Assembly: GCA_016719055.1 (NCBI GenBank)
Contig: JADKAW010000038.1
Location: 186,001 to 250,000 of the forward strand
Direction of reading: 5' to 3'
Origin: Candidatus Rhodoferax mariagerensis
Lineage (GTDB): Bacteria; Pseudomonadota; Gammaproteobacteria; Burkholderiales; Burkholderiaceae_C
Length of the DNA: 64,000 bases
Numbering within the stretch: the first letter of the stretch is position 1; the number at the start of each line of letters is the position of its first letter. The notes below the pieces were generated by a model, which was not told where the DNA came from, did not search any database, and saw only the letters and a list, made by a program, of their open reading frames with translations. Positions 42,443 to 50,809 of the stretch are shown piece after piece. The translations under genes and the position numbers were made by a program.

Positions 42443-43594
42443 CTAGAAAAAACTGATGTCTGTGGCGTTGCTGTGCTGGACCTTGCCACCTTCATGGATC
42501 ACGTGCTGGTCGGCCATGACGTAGGTTTTTTTCATTTCGACCAGCATGTCTTGGGCGTCCAGCGGCAGCAACTGACTGTCTTGGGTGAACTGGTCACGTT
42601 GCTGCTGCAACACCTCAGGCAGGCGCTGGATGTTCTTGATGACCTGGGTCATGATCTGGCTGACCCGGTCCTGGAACTGCAGTTGCACCAGCGCGTTGTT
42701 GATTTCTGACTGAATGCTGACGCTTTCGTCCTGCAGCAGGGTGCCTGAGCGCTGGAAAGCATCGGTGATATTTTTGAAATCGGCCAGTACCTGGTCAATG
42801 GTGCCGTGGGCGGTCTCCAGGGTGTTGTCTTCAGCCGCGACTGACTCGCGCACCACGGTGCAGGTGTCGACAATGGCGGCACTGATGATCTTGACTTTTT
42901 CGGCAATCTTGCGACCGGTTTCGCCTGACTGGTTGGACAGCATGCGAAATTCTTTGGCCACCACGGCAAAGCCGCGGCCCAGGTCACCGGCGCGGGCGGC
43001 TTCAATGGCAGCGTTCAGGGCCAGCAGGTTGGTTTGCTGGGCAATGCGGGCCACGTCGCTGGCCATTTCTTGCAGCTCGGCAATAAAGCGGTCCAGCCCT
43101 TGCACCTTGACCAACATGGCTTCCATGTTGGCCATGGCCGACTTTTGCACCGCAATCAGGGCACCCAGGTCTTGTTGGCTCTTGTTAAAGATGGCCCCAA
43201 GGTCAGTGCCTTCACCCTTGAAGGTGTCGGTTTCCTGGGTGGCGGTGCGCAAGGTCACGTCAAGCTTGTCCACAATGCCACCAAAACGGTCTGACAGCTG
43301 GTTGATGGCGGCTTCCATCTGTTCGCGCGAGGATTCAATGTGGCCGTTCCACACCGGCACCACTTCCTGGGCAAACTCGGCCTGCCCAACCAGGTAATCG
43401 GCCACACGCTGCCGTTGCTGCAGGTGCAGGTGACTGAGGTACTTGCCAAGACCTGCCCCTGCCAGCAGCAGCACCAGGGCCAGCCCAATCGCCAGTAGCG
43501 ATGCCTCACCAGCCAGCAGCACGGCGCTGGCGCTCAGCAGACCGAGCATGGAGCAAGCCAACAGGGGAACTTTGGAGGCGTCGATTTTCTTCAT
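42443..43594 (-). CDS. Membrane-anchored MCP without a ligand domain
   Basis: A 383-residue protein. Two adjacent membrane segments (about 10-28 and 32-50) form a hairpin with almost no periplasmic part, followed directly by a coiled coil and the MCP signalling tip (IAQQTNLLALNAAIEAARAG, then DLGRGFAVVAKEFRMLS). The start overlaps the stop of the receiver gene by four bases, so they are probably co-translated. It could sense cytoplasmic or membrane signals, or take input from partner proteins. Confidence 0.9.
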   Translation of the reverse strand: MKKIDASKVPLLACSMLGLLSASAVLLAGEASLLAIGLALVLLLAGAGLGKYLSHLHLQQRQRVADYLVGQAEFAQEVVPVWNGHIESSREQMEAAINQLSDRFGGIVDKLDVTLRTATQETDTFKGEGTDLGAIFNKSQQDLGALIAVQKSAMANMEAMLVKVQGLDRFIAELQEMASDVARIAQQTNLLALNAAIEAARAGDLGRGFAVVAKEFRMLSNQSGETGRKIAEKVKIISAAIVDTCTVVRESVAAEDNTLETAHGTIDQVLADFKNITDAFQRSGTLLQDESVSIQSEINNALVQLQFQDRVSQIMTQVIKNIQRLPEVLQQQRDQFTQDSQLLPLDAQDMLVEMKKTYVMADQHVIHEGGKVQHSNATDISFF

Positions 43595-43998
43595 GACACT
43601 ATGCTGGTATTTGAGGTTTGCTCACCCGCGTCTTGTGCCGTCAGGCCAACAATCACCGGAAGCAATTCAATGACAAAGTTGGCCTTGCCAATCAGTCCAA
43701 TGACACCGAGGTCGCGAACAGCAGAGCGGTAAAAAATATTGTCATGCAAGGACAGAAAAATGATCTTGGGTGGCTTGGGCCAGGTGTTGATGATTCGGGC
43801 CACGTCAAGACCCGTCATGTCGGGCATCACGATGTCCATCAACAATAGGTCGGGCTGCAGGTTTTTGGCCATGTCCAGCGCTTGCGCGCCGTCGTGGGCC
43901 TCGGCGATGACCTGCGCCTGCGGCAGCATGGCCAACACGTTCTTGACCGAGGTCAGAAAGGTGCGGTTGTCATCGACAAGAAGTATCTTCAAAGTCAT
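43591..43998 (-). CDS. Stand-alone receiver (response regulator)
   Basis: A 135-residue receiver-only protein: KILLVDDNRTF, phospho-Asp in LLLMDIVMPDMTG, SLHDN, and a C-terminal tail of about 15 residues. ATG at 43998 chosen over the in-frame start at 44034 because homology begins MTLKILLVDD. It sits directly upstream of the ligand-less MCP and downstream of the hybrid kinase, a plausible phosphate relay between them. Confidence 0.88.
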   Translation of the reverse strand: MTLKILLVDDNRTFLTSVKNVLAMLPQAQVIAEAHDGAQALDMAKNLQPDLLLMDIVMPDMTGLDVARIINTWPKPPKIIFLSLHDNIFYRSAVRDLGVIGLIGKANFVIELLPVIVGLTAQDAGEQTSNTSIVS

Positions 43999-44089
43999 GT
44001 TGTGACTGTAAGCGCTGCACGGGTTTGGCAACATCAGGCCAACACCCTAGTCCGCCTGGAAAAACACCTGAGTTGAGCCAGGCCGGAAG

Positions 44090-46783
44090 CTAGACCAGCG
44101 GGAAACTGACTGAGAAATCGGTGCCACCCTGGCGGCTGGTCTCCAGGGCACCGCCGAGCTGGCGCGCCAGGTCAGACACCAGTTGCAGGCCCAGCGATTG
44201 CTTGCCACGAGACTCAAAGTCAGGCGGCAAGCCAAGCCCGGTGTCGCGCACCCGCACGCGCCAGAAGCCCGGCTGGTCGGCGGCCTGTGACTGCACCAGG
44301 ACCTCGCCCGAGCGCCCCTCTGGAAAAGCGTGTTTCAGGCAGTTGGACAGCAGCTCGTTGACAAGCAGGCCGCACGGAGTGGCCTTGTCCAACGCAATGT
44401 TGACCGGAGCCAGGTCAAACACCAGCCGCACGGCCATGCCCTGCCCGTTTTGCGCCCGAAATGCCTGCGTGGCCAACTGGCGCAGGTAGGCACCGAGTTC
44501 AACCTCAGCAAAGATACCGCTGCGATAGAGCGACTCGTGCAGCAGGGCCATGGCGTAAATGCGGCCCTGCATCTCTTGCAGAACGGTGCGGGTTTGCGCA
44601 TGGTCGCTGCGGCCGGCTTCCAGCCGCAGCAGGCTGGTAATCACCTGCAGGTTGTTTTTGACACGGTGGTGCACCTCGTTGAGCAAGGCGACTTTTTCTT
44701 TCAACGACGCCTGCAAGGCCTGTTCGGACTGAATGCGCTGAGTGACGTCTTCTTTCAGGGCCACATAGTGGGTGGCGCGGCCAGTTTCGTCGAGCACCGG
44801 CGCAATCACCGCCTGCTCAATAAAAATCTGGCCGTCTTTTTTGCGGTTCTGAAACTGACCGTGCCAGATACCACCAGTGGTGACGGTTTGCCACAGGTCG
44901 ACGTAAACCTCGGGCGGCGTCAGACCCGATTTAAGGACACGCGGGTTGTTGCCACGCACCTCATGCAAGCTGTAGCCGGTAAAGGTGGTGAAGCTGGGAT
45001 TGACGTACTCGATGTTGCCATGCAAGTCGGTGATGACCAGCGAAATGGGTGCCTGCTCGGCTGAGCGCGACATGATGCGCAGCTGTTCATCGGCCGCCTT
45101 GCGCTCGGTGATGTCGCTGACGTAACCGTGCCACAACACCGAGCCGTCGTCCAGGCGCTCAGGCATGGCATTGCCAAACAACCAGTGCACCGTGCCATCG
45201 TCAAACCGGACCCGGTATTCGTGCTGCCACAAGCTCAGATGCTTGGCCGACTCCTGAATGGATGCCATCAGGCCGGGGACGTCGTCCGGGTGTCCCTTTT
45301 CCAACAGGGCCGCGGCATCGTCCTTGACCTGCTCCGGGCTGACGCGGTAAACCTGGCGAACGGACTCGCTGACAAACGGGAGGCACGAACTGCCGTCAGG
45401 CCGCAGCAGGTACTGATACACCATACCGGGCAAATGGCTGGCGAGCTTTTGCAGACGATTCAGAGCCTCGTCGCGCGCCAGCTCGGCCTTTCTGCGCTCG
45501 GTGACGTCCATAAAAATCCACAGCAGTTCACCGGTATCGTGGCTGAGGGTGGCTCCGCTGAGCTCGACCCAGAAACGCGTGCCATCTTTGCGCACAAACT
45601 CGGCCTGATCCCGAAACATGCCCCCGGCAGCCAGCAGCGGATGGGCCACATTGGCCAGCCTGAGGTATTCCACCAGGCTGGGGTAACACATCAGGGTTGG
45701 CTTACCCAGGATTTCATCGGCCTGGTAGCCAAACATCTTGAGAAAGGCCGGGTTGGCCCACTGGATGACGCGGTCGATCACCCTGACGATGCCCACCATG
45801 TCGTTGTCCAGCATGGCTTTGAGCTGGGTCAGGGCTTTTTCAGAATCCTGCTTGGCTTGCCCTAGTTCAGCCAGCGAATCTGACAAGACCTGGGTCTTTT
45901 CGCGCACCCGGCGCTGCAGCGTGATGTTCCAAATCAGCAAGAACGTTGCCAGTAGCAGCACCACCAGCACGCCATAGCTCAGGTAACGCACCACCGACTG
46001 CTGGCCCACTTTTTGAAGCGAGGCACCCAGCCACTTGTCGTTGATTTGCTGGTACTGAGCCGCTGTGATGCTGGCAAACCCGCTCTCCAGGGTGGCCATC
46101 ATGGCCGTGTTGCCCCGATGCACAGCACGATGAAACTCGCCCCTGGAAATTGGCACCGTATGCCGAAAATCATCGTCAATGCTGCGCTGGTTGAGCAGGT
46201 AAACCCCCGGCGGCTGGTCCATGCAAAACACATGCGTGTCACCGGCTTGCGCGGCCTGCACCACGGCGGCGTAACTGGCGTAGAGCTTGAGGTTGTCGAC
46301 GCCACGGGCGCGCAATTGTTCCACGCAGGCATCGCCGCTTTTGACGCCCACGGTAAATCCACGCAACGACTCAAGCCCGGTGATACCGCTGATGCTGCGG
46401 TGAAAAAAGATCAGCACATCCAGTTTGGCGTAAGGCTGGCTGAAGTCGTACAGCGCCAGCCGTGCCGGCGTCTTGAACATGGTATCGATCACATCGGCCT
46501 GCCCGCTTTGCATCTGGGCCTGGGCAGCGGCCCAATCGGTGGCCAGCAGCTTGACGCGGATACCGGTGTGCTGTTGCCACAGCGCCCAGATGTCTACCAA
46601 AATACCCTGCAACTCGCCCTGGTCGTCCCTGAATATGTAAGGCGGGTAGTTGTCATCTGACACCACGGTGATGGACACGGGTGCCGCCCCGGCAGATGCC
46701 ACTGGCGCAGGGGCCGACTGCGCTGAGGCCAGGTTGGCAACAACGCACAGCAGCAAGACCCGTAGAAAAATCAAAACGCTCAT
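44090..46783 (-). CDS. Sensor histidine kinase with periplasmic solute-binding and three PAS domains
   Basis: An 897-residue membrane kinase. Signal peptide 1-21; SBP_bac_3-like periplasmic domain about 36-258 (ITVVSDDNYPPYIFRDDQGE; ADVIDTMFKTPAR); TM about 272-292; three PAS domains between about 325 and 690 (a DVTERRKAELA junction and an ITERKAADEQL junction show PAS-PAC edges); HisKA_2 with phospho-His in NEVHHRVKNNLQV; HATPase (NELLSNCLKHAFP; DTGLGLPPDFE). It likely senses a periplasmic solute. Its start is two bases after the stop of the GGDEF-EAL gene. Confidence 0.92.
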   Translation of the reverse strand: MSVLIFLRVLLLCVVANLASAQSAPAPVASAGAAPVSITVVSDDNYPPYIFRDDQGELQGILVDIWALWQQHTGIRVKLLATDWAAAQAQMQSGQADVIDTMFKTPARLALYDFSQPYAKLDVLIFFHRSISGITGLESLRGFTVGVKSGDACVEQLRARGVDNLKLYASYAAVVQAAQAGDTHVFCMDQPPGVYLLNQRSIDDDFRHTVPISRGEFHRAVHRGNTAMMATLESGFASITAAQYQQINDKWLGASLQKVGQQSVVRYLSYGVLVVLLLATFLLIWNITLQRRVREKTQVLSDSLAELGQAKQDSEKALTQLKAMLDNDMVGIVRVIDRVIQWANPAFLKMFGYQADEILGKPTLMCYPSLVEYLRLANVAHPLLAAGGMFRDQAEFVRKDGTRFWVELSGATLSHDTGELLWIFMDVTERRKAELARDEALNRLQKLASHLPGMVYQYLLRPDGSSCLPFVSESVRQVYRVSPEQVKDDAAALLEKGHPDDVPGLMASIQESAKHLSLWQHEYRVRFDDGTVHWLFGNAMPERLDDGSVLWHGYVSDITERKAADEQLRIMSRSAEQAPISLVITDLHGNIEYVNPSFTTFTGYSLHEVRGNNPRVLKSGLTPPEVYVDLWQTVTTGGIWHGQFQNRKKDGQIFIEQAVIAPVLDETGRATHYVALKEDVTQRIQSEQALQASLKEKVALLNEVHHRVKNNLQVITSLLRLEAGRSDHAQTRTVLQEMQGRIYAMALLHESLYRSGIFAEVELGAYLRQLATQAFRAQNGQGMAVRLVFDLAPVNIALDKATPCGLLVNELLSNCLKHAFPEGRSGEVLVQSQAADQPGFWRVRVRDTGLGLPPDFESRGKQSLGLQLVSDLARQLGGALETSRQGGTDFSVSFPLV

Positions 46784-46785
46784 TT

Positions 46786-48873
46786 TTACGTAGCGACCAT
46801 TTCAATTTCAGTAGGGGCTACAAGCATATCTGATGGTACAGGTCGGCCAAAATAATAGCCCTGGAAAGCATCACAACCGATGCTGGCCAAAAAGTCGCGC
46901 TGGCCCGCGCTTTCAACCCCCTCGGCAATTACCGTCATGCCCAGATTGTGGCCAAGCGCCACGATGGCCCGGGCCAGCACGGCGTCGTCGTTGTCGGTGA
47001 GCAAATCACGTACAAATGACTGGTCGATCTTGAGCTGGTCCATCGGCAGGCGTTTGAGATAGGACAGTGACGAGTAACCGGTGCCAAAATCATCGAGTGA
47101 AAAGCTAACGCCCAGCGCCTTCAGGCTGCTCATTTTGGCAATCACAGCGGGCACGTCGACCACCAGCATGCTCTCGGTCAACTCTAGTTTGAGCTGTTTC
47201 GGGTTGGCGCCCGTCAGTACCAGCGCATCGGCTACGGTGTCGACAAAATCGGTCTGGGCAAACTGCAGCGAGCTGACGTTGACGGCCATCACCCAATGCA
47301 TGCGCCCGGGCTGCTGCTGCCAGAGTGCCAGTTGCTGGCAGGCCTGCACCAGCACCATTTGACCCAGCTGCAAAATCAGACCGGTTTGCTCTGCCAGCGG
47401 GATGAACTTGGCCGGTGGCACCAGGCCCAGCGTTGGATGCATCCAGCGCACCAGCGCCTCGGAGCCCAGCACGTCCCCTCTGGCATTGACCTGAACCTGA
47501 AAATGCAGCACAAATTCTTGCGCCAGCAAGCCGCGCTGCAGGTCTTTTTCAAGCTGGGTGCGGGCCAGCGCCTGCGCCTGGATGGCAGGGTCATAAAACC
47601 GCACCGCATTGCGACCGGCTTCCTTGGCCTGGTACATGGCGGCGTCGGTCATTTTGAGCAGTTCGTCGTGCTCGCCGCTGTCGGCATCAAAAATCACAAT
47701 GCCAATGCTGGCCGAACTGCTGTAGTGGTGACCGCGCAGGCTGTAGGGCTGGCGCAGCGCCTGTGCAATCTTGTCGGCCACCTGCGCGGCGTGCAAGGCC
47801 GCTAGCTCGCGGTTCAGACCCAGCTCTTCAAGCATGACCATGAAGTCGTCCCCCCCCAAATGCGCCACGGTGTCGTCCTCGCGCACGCAAGTTGGCAGAC
47901 GCTGCGACACCTCGCGCAGCAAATCGTCGCCATGGCCCGGGCCCAGGGTTTCGTTGACATGCCTGAAGTGGTCGAGGTCAAGAAATATCAGAGCACCATG
48001 CTGGCCGGTTTGTGCACTGGCCTGGACGGCCAACTTGAGGCGGTCGAGCAGGCGGCGGCGGTTGGGCAGACCGGTCAGCTCGTCATAAAAGACCAGGTGG
48101 TGAATTTTTTCCTCGTCCCGGCGACGTTGGCTCATGTCGGTCAACACCCCCAGGTACAGCGGCAAGCCGCCGCGCGAGATCAGTGACACGGTGAGAGCCA
48201 TCGGAAACAGCGTGCCGTCCTGGCGCTGACCTTCGACTTCGCGCTCACGACAGACCACACGGTCCAACGAGACATCCGCTTGGGGCACCAGATAGGCGTC
48301 GTGGCGCGCGCGCAAATGCCAGGGCATCAGCATCGACACTGGCTGGCCCAGCACCTGGTCGGCGCGGTAGCCAAACATGGTGCAGGCACCCTGGTTGATG
48401 GACTCGATCTGGCCCTGCACATTCAGGGTGATGACACCACTGGCCAGGTTGTCCAGAATGGCCTGGTTTTGCTGTGCCAGGTCGTGCGCCCGGGCCTCGG
48501 CCTGGTGCTTGTAAAATGCCATTTGCAGCACGGTGCGCAGTTCGCGGTCAGAAAAAGGTTTGAGGATGTAGCCGTAAGGTTCGGCCAGCATGGCGCGCTC
48601 CAACACGTCGTCGGCGGCAAACGCGGTCAAAAACACCACCGGCAGGTCTTTTTCTGCGCGAATCGCCAAGGCGGCCGTGATGCCGTCCATGTTGGAGGCA
48701 AGCTGAATGTCCATCAGCACCAGATCGGGCTTTAACTGGCGCGCCAGTGCCACCGCCTGTTCACCGGTGCGTGCTTCACCCACCACCAAGTAGCCCAGCA
48801 TTTGAAGCTGCACGCAGATGTCACGTGCGACGATGGTTTCGTCTTCCACGACAAGGATGCGATGTGCAGCCAT
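46786..48873 (-). CDS. REC-PAS-GGDEF-EAL c-di-GMP signalling protein
   Basis: A 695-residue protein. Receiver at 1-120 (RILVVEDETIV; phospho-Asp in LVLMDIQLAS), PAS about 145-270, GGDEF domain with signature GGDDF, and EAL domain with SEALVRWMHP, ELTESMLV, DDFGTGYSS and VIAEGVES: a complete phosphodiesterase active site. GGDDF departs from GGDEF and its cyclase activity is open. The frame opens to 49158 but MAAHRILVVED at 48873 is natural; upstream codons run into the repeat region. First gene of the signalling block. Confidence 0.92.
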   Translation of the reverse strand: MAAHRILVVEDETIVARDICVQLQMLGYLVVGEARTGEQAVALARQLKPDLVLMDIQLASNMDGITAALAIRAEKDLPVVFLTAFAADDVLERAMLAEPYGYILKPFSDRELRTVLQMAFYKHQAEARAHDLAQQNQAILDNLASGVITLNVQGQIESINQGACTMFGYRADQVLGQPVSMLMPWHLRARHDAYLVPQADVSLDRVVCREREVEGQRQDGTLFPMALTVSLISRGGLPLYLGVLTDMSQRRRDEEKIHHLVFYDELTGLPNRRRLLDRLKLAVQASAQTGQHGALIFLDLDHFRHVNETLGPGHGDDLLREVSQRLPTCVREDDTVAHLGGDDFMVMLEELGLNRELAALHAAQVADKIAQALRQPYSLRGHHYSSSASIGIVIFDADSGEHDELLKMTDAAMYQAKEAGRNAVRFYDPAIQAQALARTQLEKDLQRGLLAQEFVLHFQVQVNARGDVLGSEALVRWMHPTLGLVPPAKFIPLAEQTGLILQLGQMVLVQACQQLALWQQQPGRMHWVMAVNVSSLQFAQTDFVDTVADALVLTGANPKQLKLELTESMLVVDVPAVIAKMSSLKALGVSFSLDDFGTGYSSLSYLKRLPMDQLKIDQSFVRDLLTDNDDAVLARAIVALGHNLGMTVIAEGVESAGQRDFLASIGCDAFQGYYFGRPVPSDMLVAPTEIEMVAT

Positions 48874-49013
48874 GGGAGGGGTTGTGCAGGCAATCACCGG
48901 CGCAGAAAATTCTGGCTTTTTAAGCATGCGCAACGATAAGCCCTGCGCGCGCTGGCGGGAATACGGCAAATACCTGAGTCGGTGGGGTAAAACACCTGAC
49001 TTTTGGGTTTCCC

Positions 49014-49396
49014 CCCCTATCTCCCCCGCCTCTTTCCACCCCCACCGGGGTGGAAAGAGGAGCCGAACTGCCCTATTGAAGGGTGCGTTTTGCAATGGGG
49101 GTGATCGACTTCCTTGTTGTCGTAACAAAACTTTTGGAAACCGGGGGAATACAAACAAAGACCAACGCCTGGTTTCAGGCCATTCTGCGAAGTCTTGAAG
49201 TTAAGGCGTATCAACCGGGCGCGGGATGTCGATCACCCGCACCGCAAAACGCGCCCTTCAATAAGGCTGTTAAGCCCCCCTTCCGCCCGGCGGGGCGGGA
49301 GGGGTTGGGGGAGAGTGGGGCCAGAATAAAAAATTAGAAAAAATTGTTTTTTCTTTCCCTTTACCAATCTTCTTCCCCTCTATCGACTTTCTTACC
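49014..49396. repeat. Tandem element copy 1, about 385 bp with inverted arms
   Basis: Starts with a C-rich lead CTATCTCCCCC, then a perfect 14-bp hairpin CCTCTTTCCACCCC / GGGGTGGAAAGAGG at 49029-49060. Next comes an arm (GCCCTATTGAAGGG, GCGTTTTGC, GTGATCGAC), a ~110-base core, the inverted arm (GTCGATCAC, GCAAAACGCGCCCTTCAATA) and a GC-rich hairpin region, then an AT-rich linker. One base in the internal small frame is missing relative to copies 2 and 3. Confidence 0.85.
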
Positions 49397-49782
49397 CCCC
49401 CTATCTCCCCCGCCTCTTTCCACCCCCACCGGGGCGGAAAGAGGAGCCGAACAGCCCTATTGAAGGGTGCGTTTTGCGATGGGCGTGATCGACTTCCCTG
49501 TTGTCGTAACAAAACCGGTGGAAACCAAGGAATTATTAACAAAGACCATCACCAGGTTTCAGGCCATTGAGCGAAGTCTGGAAGTTAAGGCCGCGTCAAC
49601 AGGGTGCGGGATGTCGATCACCCGCACCGCAAAACGCGCCCTTCAATAAGGCTGTTAAGCCCCCCTTCCGCCCGGCGGGGCGGGAGGGGTTGGGGGAGAG
49701 TGGGGCCAGAATAAAAAATTAGAAAAAATTGTTTTTTCTTTCCCTTTACCAATCTTCTTCCCCTCTATCGACTTTCTTACCC
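49397..49782. repeat. Tandem element copy 2
   Basis: Same layout as copy 1, period about 384-386 bases. Hairpin at 49413-49444 has one changed base (GGGGCGG). The ~105-base AT-rich linker (TTAGAAAAAATTGTTTTTTC region) is practically identical to that of copy 1. It holds a 60-codon frame at 49467-49649 (MRFAMGVIDFPVVVTKPVET and on), preserved without indels in copy 3. Confidence 0.85.
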
Positions 49783-50100
49783 CCCCCTATCTCCCCCGCC
49801 TCTTTCCACCCCCACCGGGGTGGAAAGAGGAGCCGAACAGCCCTATTGAAGAATGCGTTTTGCAATGGGTGTGATCGACTTCCCTGTTGTTGTAACAAGC
49901 CCTGAGGAAACCGGGGGCATGCGAACAATGACCAGCGCCTGGTTTCAGGCCATTCAGCGAAGTCTGGAGGTTAAGGCCGTGTCAACTTGGCGCGGGATGT
50001 CGATCACACCCACCGCAAAACGCGCGATTCAATAGGGCTGTTAAGGCCCCCCTTCCGCCCGGCGGGGCGGGAGGGGTTGGGGGAGAGTGGGGCCAAAAAA
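49783..50100. repeat. Tandem element copy 3, without the final linker
   Basis: Hairpin at 49799-49830, arms and core as before; the 60-codon frame is at 49853-50035. It ends with GAGAGTGGGGCC and an A-run, then diverges. The 1.3-kb gap 48874-50188 contains nothing else recognisable. Core bases differ from copies 1 and 2 in clusters while arms and linkers hardly differ. Confidence 0.85.
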
Positions 50101-50145
50101 AAGTGAGGCCAGAAAAAAGAATGAGACCAAAAGTTAGAGAAAACA

Positions 50146-50193
50146 TAGCAAGCTACCCATAACCAGCAAGGGCTACAAGGCAAATAAGCTACA
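50146..50193. repeat. Possible interspersed repeat remnant
   Basis: CATAGCAAGCTACCCATAAC, CAGCAAGGGCTACAAGG, then TAAGCTACATAG. Weak match to the family; overlaps the 3' end of the NarL-type gene. Confidence 0.3.
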
Positions 50194-50809
50194 TAGAAAC
50201 CAACCCCGCCACCTCATGAATATCGAGCTGCTTCATCAGCTGGCTGCGATGGGTATCAACCGTTTTGACCGACAGATCGAGCCGGCGTGCAATGTCCTTG
50301 GTGCTCAGGCCCTCGGCAATCAGTTGCAACACCTCTCGCTGGCGGGGTGACAGGGAGTCGCCGGGTTGCTGCTCGTCGCGCAGGCGCTGTACATAGTCGT
50401 GCACCACGCCTTTGGACACCGCCGGGCTCAGGTAGGTTTCGCCGCGCAGTACCGCTGTCAGGGCCAGCTCAAGCTCCATGGGCGCGGCGTCTTTGAGTAA
50501 ATAGGCCACCGCGCCGTGGCGCAGCGCCTGGCGCACATATTCTTCGTTTTGATGCATCGACAAAATCAGCACCCGGATGCCCGGCCAGGCCTTGACCAGC
50601 CGCGCCGTGGCCTCAATGCCATTGAGCCCGGGCATGGCGATGTCCATCAGGACCAGGCCCGGCTGCAGTTTTTCAGCCATGGCAAGCAGAGCCAGTCCAT
50701 CGCCGACCTCGCCAACCACCTCATAGTTGGGCATGGATTCGAGCAGCTTGCGCAGGCCGGCCCGCACCAGCGTGTGGTCATCAGCCAGCAACACCCGCAC
50801 CGGTCTCAT
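50189..50809 (-). CDS. NarL/FixJ-type response regulator
   Basis: A 206-residue regulator: receiver (VRVLLADDHTLVRAG; phospho-Asp in LVLMDIAMPGLNG; LKDA Lys) and a LuxR-type helix-turn-helix (LSPRQREVLQLIAEGLSTKD then IARRLDLSVKTVDTH). The ATG at 50809 overlaps the kinase stop by four bases. DNA-binding output of the adjacent kinase. Confidence 0.95.
   Translation of the reverse strand: MRPVRVLLADDHTLVRAGLRKLLESMPNYEVVGEVGDGLALLAMAEKLQPGLVLMDIAMPGLNGIEATARLVKAWPGIRVLILSMHQNEEYVRQALRHGAVAYLLKDAAPMELELALTAVLRGETYLSPAVSKGVVHDYVQRLRDEQQPGDSLSPRQREVLQLIAEGLSTKDIARRLDLSVKTVDTHRSQLMKQLDIHEVAGLVSM

Noticed and set aside
46786..48873. Calling the GGDEF domain inactive
   Set aside because: GGDDF is a mild deviation from GGDEF; activity cannot be judged from sequence alone.
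49083..49337. Annotation of the small frames in the tandem repeat as real proteins
   Set aside because: Copy 1 is frameshifted and runs on through GC-rich repeat sequence; no ribosome site or known domain. Kept as a finding only.
48874..50188. An insertion sequence or prophage remnant
   Set aside because: No transposase, integrase or phage gene; only tandem repeats with inverted arms.
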